Shown in pieces: positions 26,168 through 33,887 of a stretch of 64,000 bases of DNA. The translations under genes were made by a program, and so were the position numbers. The DNA is from Falsigemmobacter intermedius (GTDB lineage: Bacteria; Pseudomonadota; Alphaproteobacteria; Rhodobacterales; Rhodobacteraceae): positions 1 through 64,000 of the forward strand of contig NZ_SBLC01000008.1 in assembly GCF_004054105.1 (NCBI RefSeq), read 5' to 3'. Position 1 is the first letter of the stretch, and every line of letters begins with the position of its first letter. The notes under the pieces were generated by a model that searched no databases, was not told the DNA's origin, and worked only from the letters and a program-made list of their open reading frames with translations.

Positions 26168-26863
26168 ATGAAGATTATCTGGCTGGGGCATGCGGGATTT
26201 CGCATTGAGATCGGCGATCAGGTGCTGCTGGTTGATCCCTGGCTGACCAACCCGCTGTTTCCGGCAGCGCGGCGCGCGGAGGCCATCGCCGGAGCCACGG
26301 CCATTCTGATCAGCCACGGCCATTCCGATCACATGGCTGATGCTGTGGCGCTTTCCAAAGAGCTGCGCATTCCGGTGGCGGGGAAATATGATCTGACCTC
26401 CTGGCTGGAGAAATCAGAAGGGCTGAGCGGCAACATCGGCTTTAACAATGGCGGCACGATTAAGCTCGGGTCAGTGAATGTGACCATGGTGGCGGCCTCG
26501 CATTCTTCGTCGGCCATGACGGAGAACGGGCCGGTCTATCTGGGCTCGGAAGCGGGCTATATGATCGAGCATGGCGGGCGCACGATCTATTTCTCAGGCG
26601 ATACCGATGTCATGGCGGATATGGCGATTTTCGCCGATCTGCATAATCCCGAGATCGGCATTTTGTCGGCGGGCGGTCATTTCACCATGGATATGAAGCG
26701 TGCGGCCTATGCCTGCCGTAAGTTCTTCCATTTCCGCACCGTGATCCCCTGCCATTACAAGACATTCCCTCTGCTTGAGCAGAGCGCCGATGATCTGCGT
26801 GCCGGGGTGTCGCATCATATCAATGTGATTGAGCCGGAGGTCATGGTGGCGATTGAGCTCTGA
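26168..26863 (+). CDS. Metal-dependent MBL-fold hydrolase, UPF0173 type
   Basis: A 231-residue compact metallo-beta-lactamase-fold protein of the UPF0173 group. The N-terminal I-I-W-L-G-H-A-G-F, the metal motif S-H-G-H-S-D-H-M-A-D, Y-F-S-G-D-T-D-V and C-H-Y-K-T-F-P are the family marks. The substrate is not known for this family. The frame extends upstream through the repeats, but AAGGAG stands before the ATG at 26168. It converges on tadA with a three-base gap. Confidence 0.88.
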   Translation: MKIIWLGHAGFRIEIGDQVLLVDPWLTNPLFPAARRAEAIAGATAILISHGHSDHMADAVALSKELRIPVAGKYDLTSWLEKSEGLSGNIGFNNGGTIKLGSVNVTMVAASHSSSAMTENGPVYLGSEAGYMIEHGGRTIYFSGDTDVMADMAIFADLHNPEIGILSAGGHFTMDMKRAAYACRKFFHFRTVIPCHYKTFPLLEQSADDLRAGVSHHINVIEPEVMVAIEL

Positions 26864-26866
26864 CGC

Positions 26867-27322
26867 TCAGTCCCGCCTCCTGGCGAAAAACTCCGAGAGC
26901 AACCTCGCTGCCGCCCCGGCCTGCTGGCCGTCATAGACCTCGGGGCGGTGGTGGCACTGGGCGTGGCTGAAGATCCGCGGCCCCTGGGCGATGCCCCCCG
27001 ATTTCGGATCCCCTGCCCCGTAATAGAGGCGGCGGATGCGGGCATTGCTGAGGGCGGCTGCGCACATGGGACAGGGTTCAAGCGAGACCCAGAGATCAAA
27101 GCCCGGCAGGCGTTCGGTCTTCAGCCGCGCGCAGGCTTCGCGGATCACGAGGATCTCGGCATGGGCGGTGGGGTCTGAGAGTTCCCGGCTGCGGTTTCCC
27201 GCCCGGGCGGCAATGCTGCCATCAGGGGCGATGAGCACCGCGCCCACGGGCACTTCGCCACGGGCGGCGGCGGCGCGGGCCTCTGCGAGGGCAAGATCCA
27301 TATGGCTGAGAAAGGGGCTCAT
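26867..27322 (-). CDS. tadA: tRNA(adenine34) deaminase
   Basis: A 151-residue zinc deaminase that converts A34 to inosine in tRNA(Arg-ACG). The zinc/catalytic motifs T-A-H-A-E-I and P-C-P-M-C-A-A-A are clear, as is the early G-E-V-P-V-G-A-V-L. The reading frame continues far upstream to 28018 but that part is antisense to the rluB-like gene; M-S-P-F-L-S-H-M-D at 27322 gives the family length. It is divergent from the pseudouridine synthase gene. Confidence 0.94.
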   Translation of the reverse strand: MSPFLSHMDLALAEARAAAARGEVPVGAVLIAPDGSIAARAGNRSRELSDPTAHAEILVIREACARLKTERLPGFDLWVSLEPCPMCAAALSNARIRRLYYGAGDPKSGGIAQGPRIFSHAQCHHRPEVYDGQQAGAAARLLSEFFARRRD

Positions 27323-27464
27323 CCCTCTCTCCTGGCCTGAAGCGGGAACGCGTGCAAGCCTCACGCGGTTGTCGCTTGCAGGGGGGCGCTCTTTGCGCCT
27401 ATAGCGGGCCTCTTTTGCCGCCCCCGCATGACTGCCGGGCTTTCTCCTCAGACAGAGTGACATC

Positions 27465-29258
27465 ATGGCCAGCCGCCCCTTTGACCGTAAATCCGCCGCC
27501 CCCAAACCGGGTGCAAAACCCGGCCTGAAAAAAGGCGGTGCCCGTGCCGCGACGGCTGCCCCCGCGGCGCCCGCCTCTGATCTGATGGACAAAACGGAGG
27601 CCGGTCCGGAGCGGATCGCCAAGGTTCTGGCCCGCTCGGGCGTGGCGTCGCGCCGCGATGCGGAGCGCATGATCACCGAGGGGCGGATCTCGGTGAACGG
27701 GAAGATCATTGAAAGCCCGGCGCTGGATGTGACGCGCAGGGATAAGATCCTCGTTGACGGCGTGCCGCTGGCCCCGCCGGAGCCGCCGCGGCTGTGGCTG
27801 TTCCACAAGCCTGCCGGTCTGGTGACCACCGAGCGCGACGAACTGGGCCGCCCGACGGTTTTTGAGCATCTGCCCGAGGGGCTGCCGCGGGTGATGAGCG
27901 TGGGGCGTCTTGACCTGAACTCGGAAGGGTTGCTGCTGCTGACCAATGACGGTGAGCTGAAGCGCCGCCTGGAGCTGCCCTCGACCGGCTGGCTGCGCAA
28001 ATACCGCGTGCGGATCAATGGCCGTCCCGAGGATCAGGATTTCAACGCGCTGCGCGAAGGCGTTGTGATTGACGGCGAGGTGTTCCAGCCGATGGTGGTC
28101 TCAATGGACCGCCAGCAGGGCGCCAATGCCTGGCTGACCGTGGGGATCCGAGAGGGCCGCAACCGTGAAGTGCGCCGTGCGATGGAATTCGTGGGCTATA
28201 CGGTCAACCGCCTGATCCGCGTGAGCTACGGTCCGTTCCAGCTGGGCGATCTTGAGGTGGGTGAGGTCACTGAGGTGCGCCCGCGCACCCTGCGCGATCA
28301 GCTGGGCCTGGCTGAGACCCCGGATGTCGCGGCGACGGACGGCATTCTGCGCACCTCCGGCACCTCCGGCCGCTCGGTGAAAGGGGCTGCGGCTTCGGGC
28401 TCTCCGGCCCGGGCGCGGGTCAGCGGCTTCGCGCGCGGCGCGGCTAAGGATGACGGCGCAAAAGCTTACCGCAGCCGCGATGATGCAGCACCGCGCGGGG
28501 GCTTCACCCGTGGTGCGCGGGATGGCGAGGAGCGGCGTCCGGCAGGTGGCTTCCGCGCCCGCGATGAGGCCCCGGCACGGGGAGGTTTCTCGCGGGGCGC
28601 GGCAAAGGAGGAGGGCGCAAAGACCTTCCGCGGCCGCGACGATGCGGCACCGCGCGGGGGCTTCACCCGTGGAGCGCGGGATGGCGAGGAGCGGCGTCCG
28701 GCAGGCGGCTTCCGCGCCCGCGATGAGGCTCCGGCACGGGGCGGTTTCTCGCGGGGCGCGGCGAAGGATGAGGGCGCAAAGACCTTCCGCGCCCGCGAGG
28801 ATGCGGCACCGCGCGGGGGCTTCACCCGTGGAGCACGGGATGGCGAGGAGCGGCGTCCGGCAGGCGGCTTCCGTGCCCGCGATGAGGCTCCGGCACGGGG
28901 CGGTTTCTCGCGGGGCGCGGCGAAGGATGAGGGCGCAAAAATCCTCCGCAGCCGCGAGGATGCGGCACCGCGCGGGGGCTTCACCCGTGGAGCACGGGAT
29001 GGCGAGGAGCGGCGTCCGGCAGGCGGCTTCCGCGCCCGTGATGAGGCTCCGGCACGGGGCGGTTTCTCGCGTGGCGCGGCGAAGGATGAGGGCGCAAAGA
29101 CCTTCCGCGGCCGCGACGATGCGGCACCGCGCGGGGGCTTCAGCAAGGGACCGGGGCGTGACGGCGGAGCGCCGAAAGCGCCCTTCGGACGTGGTCCGAA
29201 ACCCGGCCCGAAACCCGGCGCCCGTCCCGGTTCGAAAGGCCCGCGCGGTCGTGGCTGA
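27465..29258 (+). CDS. rluB: RsuA/RluB-family pseudouridine synthase with long RGG-like repeat tail
   Basis: A 597-residue protein. Residues about 40-300 are a normal RsuA/RluB/RluE enzyme: S4 domain (R-I-A-K-V-L-A-R-S-G-V-A-S-R-R-D-A-E), catalytic aspartate in G-R-L-D-L-N-S-E-G-L-L-L-L-T-N-D-G, and G-R-N-R-E-V-R-R-A-M. RluB modifies U2605 of 23S rRNA (E. coli numbering). From residue about 325 to the end it is an arginine/glycine-rich, disordered tail built from a 53-residue tandem repeat with A-P-R-G-G-F and A-R-G-G-F-S modules. Tails of this kind are often disordered and RNA-binding. Start at 27465 has only a weak Shine-Dalgarno. Confidence 0.92.
   Translation: MASRPFDRKSAAPKPGAKPGLKKGGARAATAAPAAPASDLMDKTEAGPERIAKVLARSGVASRRDAERMITEGRISVNGKIIESPALDVTRRDKILVDGVPLAPPEPPRLWLFHKPAGLVTTERDELGRPTVFEHLPEGLPRVMSVGRLDLNSEGLLLLTNDGELKRRLELPSTGWLRKYRVRINGRPEDQDFNALREGVVIDGEVFQPMVVSMDRQQGANAWLTVGIREGRNREVRRAMEFVGYTVNRLIRVSYGPFQLGDLEVGEVTEVRPRTLRDQLGLAETPDVAATDGILRTSGTSGRSVKGAAASGSPARARVSGFARGAAKDDGAKAYRSRDDAAPRGGFTRGARDGEERRPAGGFRARDEAPARGGFSRGAAKEEGAKTFRGRDDAAPRGGFTRGARDGEERRPAGGFRARDEAPARGGFSRGAAKDEGAKTFRAREDAAPRGGFTRGARDGEERRPAGGFRARDEAPARGGFSRGAAKDEGAKILRSREDAAPRGGFTRGARDGEERRPAGGFRARDEAPARGGFSRGAAKDEGAKTFRGRDDAAPRGGFSKGPGRDGGAPKAPFGRGPKPGPKPGARPGSKGPRGRG
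28432..29145 (+). repeat. 159-bp coding minisatellite in rluB
   Basis: A 159-bp unit (53 codons) repeated about four and a half times; the same landmark, GCACCGCGCGGGGGCTTC, recurs at 159-bp steps (about 28488, 28647, 28806, 28965, 29124). Copies differ by a few bases. Because 159 is divisible by three, gain or loss of units keeps the frame. Confidence 0.9.
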
Positions 29259-29280
29259 TCCGGCCTGAGACAGTGATCCC

Positions 29281-29308
29281 GGCCCCCCTGCGGTGACGCA
29301 GCGGGGCC
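29281..29308 (+). terminator. rluB terminator
   Basis: An inverted repeat GGCCCC-x-CTGCG with GTGA loop and its complement, followed by a short A/T-rich stretch, 23 bases after the stop. Confidence 0.7.
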
Positions 29309-29473
29309 GCATTTATTTCAAATATCTTCCTGGCGCCCAGGGAACCCTTTGAAAACGGTGTGCGTTTCTCTCCGGCAGGGGACCGCCTAAAAGCGGTCAG
29401 TAAGCCTTGTTTAGCTGGATCGGAACCGGGGCCTGCCCTATAGTTTCGGCGATATCAGACCGGATCGGTGGAA

Positions 29474-29560
29474 ATGGGTCAGACTGGGATTAAACGCACG
29501 GCCTTTGCCCTTTGGGCCATGCTGATGCTTTACGCAGCCTTCACGGGGACCGGCGCATGA
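29474..29560 (+). CDS. Possible 28-residue membrane microprotein
   Basis: A short frame, ATG at 29474 to TGA at 29560, with a basic start (K-R at residues 7-8) and a single hydrophobic helix (A-F-A-L-W-A-M-L-M-L-Y-A-A-F). Its stop overlaps the start of the XpaC-like gene as ATGA, which is the pattern of translational coupling. GGTGG precedes the ATG closely. I do not recognise it. It may be a true microprotein or a leader peptide. It is too short for composition to be decisive. Confidence 0.4.
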   Translation: MGQTGIKRTAFALWAMLMLYAAFTGTGA

Positions 29561-30462
29561 GCCAGCGTTTCGGCGGTAAGTACAGCCCTCAGCCGCAAAA
29601 TTCCCCCGCAAAAGCCGGCAGGCCGCTGCAGAGCGCCCGCCCCTCGCGGCTTGGTGCGCGGGTCAATATGCTCTTCGTGCTCCCCTTTGCGCTGCCGCTG
29701 GTGGCTTTTTCGCAAAACCCGACGGGGCTTGCGGCGGATCTCATCGCGTTTGGTATCCTGATGCTGTCGGCCTGGCTGACCCGCGAGGGTGAAAAGGCCC
29801 ATGAGGCCTGGGACAGCCGCGCCATTGCCCGTCGCCCGGCCTTTCCGCGCAAGATCTTCGGCTCGCTGCTCAGTGGTATCGGTATCGGCCTTGCGGCCTG
29901 GGCCCCGGGGGCAGAGGCGATCGGCCCCGGGCTTCTGGGCGTGCTGGGGGCCGCGCTTCACTTTATCTCTTTTGGCGCAGATCCGATGCGCGACAAGGGG
30001 ATGGAGGGGGTTGATGCCTTCCAGACCGAGCGGGTGGCCAATGCTGTGGCAGAGGCCGAAAAGCACCTGAGCGCTTTGCGTGAGAGCGCCCGTCCCGTGG
30101 CTGACCGCGCCCTGATGGATCAGATTGACCGCTTTTCGGCCACGGCGCGGACCATGTTCCGCACCCTGGAGAACGACCCCCGCGACCTGACCTCGGCGCG
30201 ACGCTACCTCTCGGTTTACCTCGAGGGCGCGAAAGAGGCGACGGCGCGGTTTGCGCAGATCTATGCCACCACCCGCGACCCGAAAGCCCGCTCCGATTAC
30301 GCCGATCTGCTGAGCGACCTCGACACCCGCTTCTCGCAGCGCACAGAGGTGCTCCTCTCAAACGACCGCACCCGGATGGATGTGGAGATTGAGGTGCTGC
30401 GCGAACGCCTGGCTCTGGATGCGCCGCGTACCGTCGCGCAGACGGACCCTGAACATTCTTAA
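29557..30462 (+). CDS. XpaC-like protein (5-bromo-4-chloroindolyl phosphate hydrolysis family)
   Basis: A 301-residue protein: about 35 disordered N-terminal residues, then two hydrophobic hairpins (roughly residues 36-75 and 100-140), then a helical, charged C-terminal half that should form coiled coils (V-A-N-A-V-A-E-A-E-K-H-L-S-A-L-R). The family name comes from a Bacillus phenotype, not a shown enzyme activity. XpaC and TelA are regularly neighbours. Here it starts the cluster and TelA follows 44 bases downstream. The Met at 29557 overlaps the small ORF stop; the frame from 29512 lacks support. Confidence 0.8.
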   Translation: MSQRFGGKYSPQPQNSPAKAGRPLQSARPSRLGARVNMLFVLPFALPLVAFSQNPTGLAADLIAFGILMLSAWLTREGEKAHEAWDSRAIARRPAFPRKIFGSLLSGIGIGLAAWAPGAEAIGPGLLGVLGAALHFISFGADPMRDKGMEGVDAFQTERVANAVAEAEKHLSALRESARPVADRALMDQIDRFSATARTMFRTLENDPRDLTSARRYLSVYLEGAKEATARFAQIYATTRDPKARSDYADLLSDLDTRFSQRTEVLLSNDRTRMDVEIEVLRERLALDAPRTVAQTDPEHS

Positions 30463-30506
30463 TCCTGCCTGATGTCCCGCCCCGGAATTTTACCGAAAGG
30501 CCTGTT

Positions 30507-31682
30507 ATGACACCGATTGACCCGAAAGCCGCCGCGCAGCTGACTGCCGAATTGCAGGATCTGACCGCAACGCCCCTGCCCGAAGCCGGTAACGCTCTGG
30601 TGACCCTGGAGGAGGCCCCGGCCCCCATGGCAGAGGCGATCCGCTCGCGCATGGCAGAGCTGGATATCACCTCAACGCAGTCGATCATCGGCTTTGGCTC
30701 GAAAGCACAGGCAGAACTCCAGGTGATCAGCCAGGAGATGCTGCAGGACGTGAAGAACAAAGACGTCGGCCCGGCAGGTGATGCGCTCGCCTCGATGGTC
30801 TCGACGATCCGTGGCTTTTCGGTCTCGGAACTCGATGTGCGCCGCAAGCAGTCCTGGTGGGAAAAGCTGCTCGGCCGCGCCGCGCCTTTTGCGAAATTCG
30901 TCGCCCGCTTTGAAGATGTGCAAAGCCAGATCGACAAGGTCACCGATGAGCTTCTGGGCCATGAGCATAAGCTGCTCAAGGACGTCAAAGCGCTTGATAA
31001 GCTTTATGAAAAAACCCTCGACTTCTATCATGAGCTCGCGCTTTACATTGCCGCCGGTGAAGCCAAGCTGAAAGAGCTGGATGCCACCACCATTCCGGCT
31101 GCTGTGGCCGCGATGGAAGCCGCCCCTGAGACCGATCAGATGCTCAAGGCGCAGGAGCTGCGTGATCTGCGGGCTGCGCGGGATGATCTGGAACGCCGGG
31201 TTCACGACCTCAAGCTGACCCGTCAGGTCACCATGCAGAGCCTGCCCTCGATCCGGCTGGTGCAGGAGAACGACAAGTCGCTGGTCACCAAGATCAACTC
31301 GACGCTCGTGAACACCGTGCCGCTGTGGGAAACCCAGCTGGCCCAGGCGGTCACCATCCAGCGCTCACGCGAAGCGGCAGAGGCCATTCGCGGTGCCAAT
31401 GACCTGACCAATGAGCTGCTGACCTCGAACGCGAAAAACCTCCAGGATGCCAACCGCGTGGTGCGCACCGAGATGGAGCGCGGCGTCTTTGACATTGAGG
31501 CGGTGCGCGAAGCCAATGCGACCCTGATCGCCACGATCCAGGAAAGCCTCGCCATTGCGGATGAAGGCAAGAAGCGCCGCGCCGCCGCGGAGGAAGAACT
31601 GGTGAAGATGGAGGCGGAACTGCGCGAGACGCTGGCGTCCTCTAAGGCGCGTGCACCGCAGACCGGGGCCGGAAGGGGCTGA
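30507..31682 (+). CDS. telA: TelA family protein (toxic anion resistance)
   Basis: A 391-residue, nearly all-helical soluble protein of the TelA/KlaA family. Marks include the D-V-R-R-K-Q-S-W-W-E-K-L-L-G motif, R-F-E-D-V-Q-S-Q-I-D-K-V, and the V-Q-E-N-D-K-S-L-V-T-K-I-N-S-T-L segment that ends the core. Plasmid KlaA/TelA was linked to tellurite resistance, but chromosomal members are tied to envelope stress and their biochemistry is open. It sits between XpaC and the DUF2927 gene with a one-base gap to the latter. Confidence 0.88.
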   Translation: MTPIDPKAAAQLTAELQDLTATPLPEAGNALVTLEEAPAPMAEAIRSRMAELDITSTQSIIGFGSKAQAELQVISQEMLQDVKNKDVGPAGDALASMVSTIRGFSVSELDVRRKQSWWEKLLGRAAPFAKFVARFEDVQSQIDKVTDELLGHEHKLLKDVKALDKLYEKTLDFYHELALYIAAGEAKLKELDATTIPAAVAAMEAAPETDQMLKAQELRDLRAARDDLERRVHDLKLTRQVTMQSLPSIRLVQENDKSLVTKINSTLVNTVPLWETQLAQAVTIQRSREAAEAIRGANDLTNELLTSNAKNLQDANRVVRTEMERGVFDIEAVREANATLIATIQESLAIADEGKKRRAAAEEELVKMEAELRETLASSKARAPQTGAGRG

Positions 31683-31683
31683 A

Positions 31684-32649
31684 ATGACCGATGACGGTGG
31701 TGCGGCAAAGCGTCTTTGCCTTGCTGCATCTTTCCTGAGCCTGACTGCCCTGATGGCCTGCGGGTTACAAAGCCCGCAGGTCACGGCACTTCGGCCCAGT
31801 GCCCGGCCCGAGGTGGCCCTGCCGCCGAAACCCCAGGAGCCGTCCCGCGAATCCAAAGCCGTCGCGCGTCACTTCGCCGATGTTGAGAAAGATCTTCTCA
31901 GCCGGGGATTGCTGCGCCGCGACGGCGGGGGTGCGGATACGCCCTTTGGTCCGCGCCAGATTGCCGAGAATTTCACCCGCATCGCGCTTTACGATGAATA
32001 TGCCCCCGGCGGCGGGACGCTGGTTGCGCGCGAAACGCCCTCAAAGCTGCGCCGCTGGCAGGCCCCGGTGCGGATCGGGCTGCGCTTTGGCGATTCCGTC
32101 GGCGAGGCGCAGCGCAATCACGACCGCGCGGCCGTGACCGCCTATGCACAGCGCCTCTCGAAAGTGACCGGACATCCGGTGCGGCTGAGCGATCAGAACC
32201 CGAATTTCTGGCTTTATGTCGTCTCAGAAGATGAGCGGCCCGCCATGGGTCCGGACTGGGCAAAGCTGTTCCCCGGTCTCGATCCGTCCGAACTGCGCGC
32301 CGCCACCGAGATGCCGCTTTCCACCTTCTGCCTTGTCATGGCGATCTCGCAGGGGGGCAGCCCGGTTTACACCAATGCCTTGGCCGTGGTGCGTGCGGAA
32401 CTGCCCGATCTGATGCGCCTCGCCTGCTTCCACGAAGAGCTGGCCCAGGGGCTGGGGCTTGCCAATGACTATGCCCGGGCGCGACCGTCGATCTTTAACG
32501 ATGACGAAGAATTTGCCACCCTCACCCCTCTGGATGAGACGCTGTTGTCTTTGCTTTATGACAAAAGGCTGCGTCCGGGGATGCGGGAAGCTGAGGTCAG
32601 CCCGCTGCTGCCGGCGCTGATTTCGGAGCGACTGCCGGGGGGCAGCTGA
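31684..32649 (+). CDS. DUF2927 lipoprotein
   Basis: A 321-residue protein with a lipoprotein signal peptide: basic K-R, hydrophobic stretch, and lipobox L-M-A-C near residue 26. The mature part matches DUF2927: I-A-E-N-F-T-R-I-A-L-Y-D-E, W-x-x-P-V-R-I-G-L, and C-F-H-E-E-L-A-Q-G-L-G-L-A-N-D, with a pattern reminiscent of zincin-like peptidases although only H-E-E is present. It starts one base after the telA stop. It is the periplasmic or outer-membrane member of the cluster. Function unknown. Confidence 0.8.
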   Translation: MTDDGGAAKRLCLAASFLSLTALMACGLQSPQVTALRPSARPEVALPPKPQEPSRESKAVARHFADVEKDLLSRGLLRRDGGGADTPFGPRQIAENFTRIALYDEYAPGGGTLVARETPSKLRRWQAPVRIGLRFGDSVGEAQRNHDRAAVTAYAQRLSKVTGHPVRLSDQNPNFWLYVVSEDERPAMGPDWAKLFPGLDPSELRAATEMPLSTFCLVMAISQGGSPVYTNALAVVRAELPDLMRLACFHEELAQGLGLANDYARARPSIFNDDEEFATLTPLDETLLSLLYDKRLRPGMREAEVSPLLPALISERLPGGS

Positions 32650-32731
32650 ACAGGCTTCGGGTCTGCTGTGCCGGACCCGGAGGATTTTAGAGTGGAAAGC
32701 GCAGATCGCGCGGACCGAGAGGAGTGGTCAG

Positions 32732-33862
32732 ATGGTGTTCTCTTTTCTGAAGGGTCAGTTCATTGACGTCATCCATTGGGTGGATGACACGCGCGACACC
32801 ATGGTCTGGCGGTTTGAGCGCTATGATCATGCGATCATGTATGGCGCCAAGCTGACGGTGCGCGAAGGTCAGGCGGCGGTCTTTGTTCATGAAGGGCAGA
32901 TCGCGGATGTCTTTGGTCCGGGGCTTTACCAGCTTGAGACCAACAACATGCCGATCATGACGGCGCTGCAGCACTGGGATCACGGCTTTAAGTCGCCCTT
33001 CAAATCCGAGATCTATTTCGTCAATACCACCCGCTTCACCGGTCAGAAATGGGGCACCCGCAACCCGCTGATGCTGCGCGACCCGGAATTCGGGCCGCTG
33101 CGTCTGCGCGCCTTCGGGGCCTATTCGCTGCGTGTGATTGATCCGGCGAAATTCATGCAGGAGATCGTCGGCACCGACGGTGAGTTCACCACTGAGGAAA
33201 TCACCGTCCATATCCGCGATGTGATCGTGCAGGAGTTTACCCGCGCGGTGGCCTCTTCGGGCATTCCGGCGCTGGATATGGCGGCGAACCTGGGCGATCT
33301 GTCGAAGATCGTCAAAGAGGCCATGGAACCTGCGGTTGCGCAATACGGCCTCGAACTGCCGGATTTCGTGATTGAGAATATCTCGCTGCCCGAAGCGGTG
33401 GAGAAGGTCCTCGACCAGCGCACCTCGATGGGGATCGTGGGGGATCTGTCGAAATACGCCCAGTTCTCCGCCGCAGAGGCCATGAGCAAAGCCGCCACCA
33501 CCCCCGGCTCGGGCATGGGTGAGGCTATGGGCGCCGGCATGGGGGCCGCCATGGGCATGGCCATGGGCAGTGCAATGGGCGGGGGCGCCGGTCCCTGGGG
33601 CGCGCGCCCTGCCGCTCCTGCCGCTGCCGCGCCGCCGCCGCCGCCCCCGGTGCCGGAAACCGACTGGCATATCGCCGAGGCCGGGCAGTCCAAGGGCCCC
33701 TTCAACACCGAAGGTCTGAAAGCCCTGATGGCAGAGGGCCGCTTTGGGCGCACCACCCAGGTCTGGAGCCCCGGAATGGAGGGCTGGAAGCCCGCCGGAG
33801 AGGTCCCTGCCCTGAGCAGCCTGCTGTCGCGCCTGCCGCCTCCGCCGCCGCCCGCGGGCTGA
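32732..33862 (+). CDS. SPFH-domain protein with C-terminal GYF_2 domain (YdjI-like)
   Basis: A 376-residue protein. Residues about 20-240 form an SPFH (stomatin/flotillin-like) domain of the YdjI/'virion core protein' group (Y-G-A-K-L-T-V-R-E-G-Q-A-A-V-F-V; P-D-F-V-I-E-N-I-S-L-P). A Gly/Met-rich low-complexity stretch follows at about 255-290, then Pro-rich, then a GYF_2/DUF4339 domain (W-H-I-A-E-A-G-Q-S-K-G-P-F; T-Q-V-W-S-P-G-M-E-G-W) that in other proteins binds proline-rich or hydrophobic peptides. GAGGAG precedes the ATG. In Bacillus subtilis YdjI works with YdjG to recruit PspA to the membrane. Confidence 0.88.
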   Translation: MVFSFLKGQFIDVIHWVDDTRDTMVWRFERYDHAIMYGAKLTVREGQAAVFVHEGQIADVFGPGLYQLETNNMPIMTALQHWDHGFKSPFKSEIYFVNTTRFTGQKWGTRNPLMLRDPEFGPLRLRAFGAYSLRVIDPAKFMQEIVGTDGEFTTEEITVHIRDVIVQEFTRAVASSGIPALDMAANLGDLSKIVKEAMEPAVAQYGLELPDFVIENISLPEAVEKVLDQRTSMGIVGDLSKYAQFSAAEAMSKAATTPGSGMGEAMGAGMGAAMGMAMGSAMGGGAGPWGARPAAPAAAAPPPPPPVPETDWHIAEAGQSKGPFNTEGLKALMAEGRFGRTTQVWSPGMEGWKPAGEVPALSSLLSRLPPPPPPAG

Positions 33863-33887
33863 TCCGGGTGACAGGGAGAGCCACCCG

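Noticed and set aside
28432-29145. CRISPR-like array
   Set aside because: Units are contiguous, 159 bp, coding and without spacers; no cas genes in the window.
28101-29312. Long minus-strand and alternative plus-strand frames over the rluB tail
   Set aside because: The 159-bp repeat keeps several frames open; only the plus frame continuous with the pseudouridine synthase domain is supported.
30507-31682. Tellurite resistance as the function of TelA
   Set aside because: Resistance was shown for plasmid relatives; here the neighbours point to membrane stress, and no other tellurite gene is present.
32669-32691. Fifth copy of the hairpin-tail repeat before the SPFH gene
   Set aside because: Only a short similarity (CCGGACCCGGAGGATTTT) with no hairpin and no AAAG end; kept as a possible relic only.
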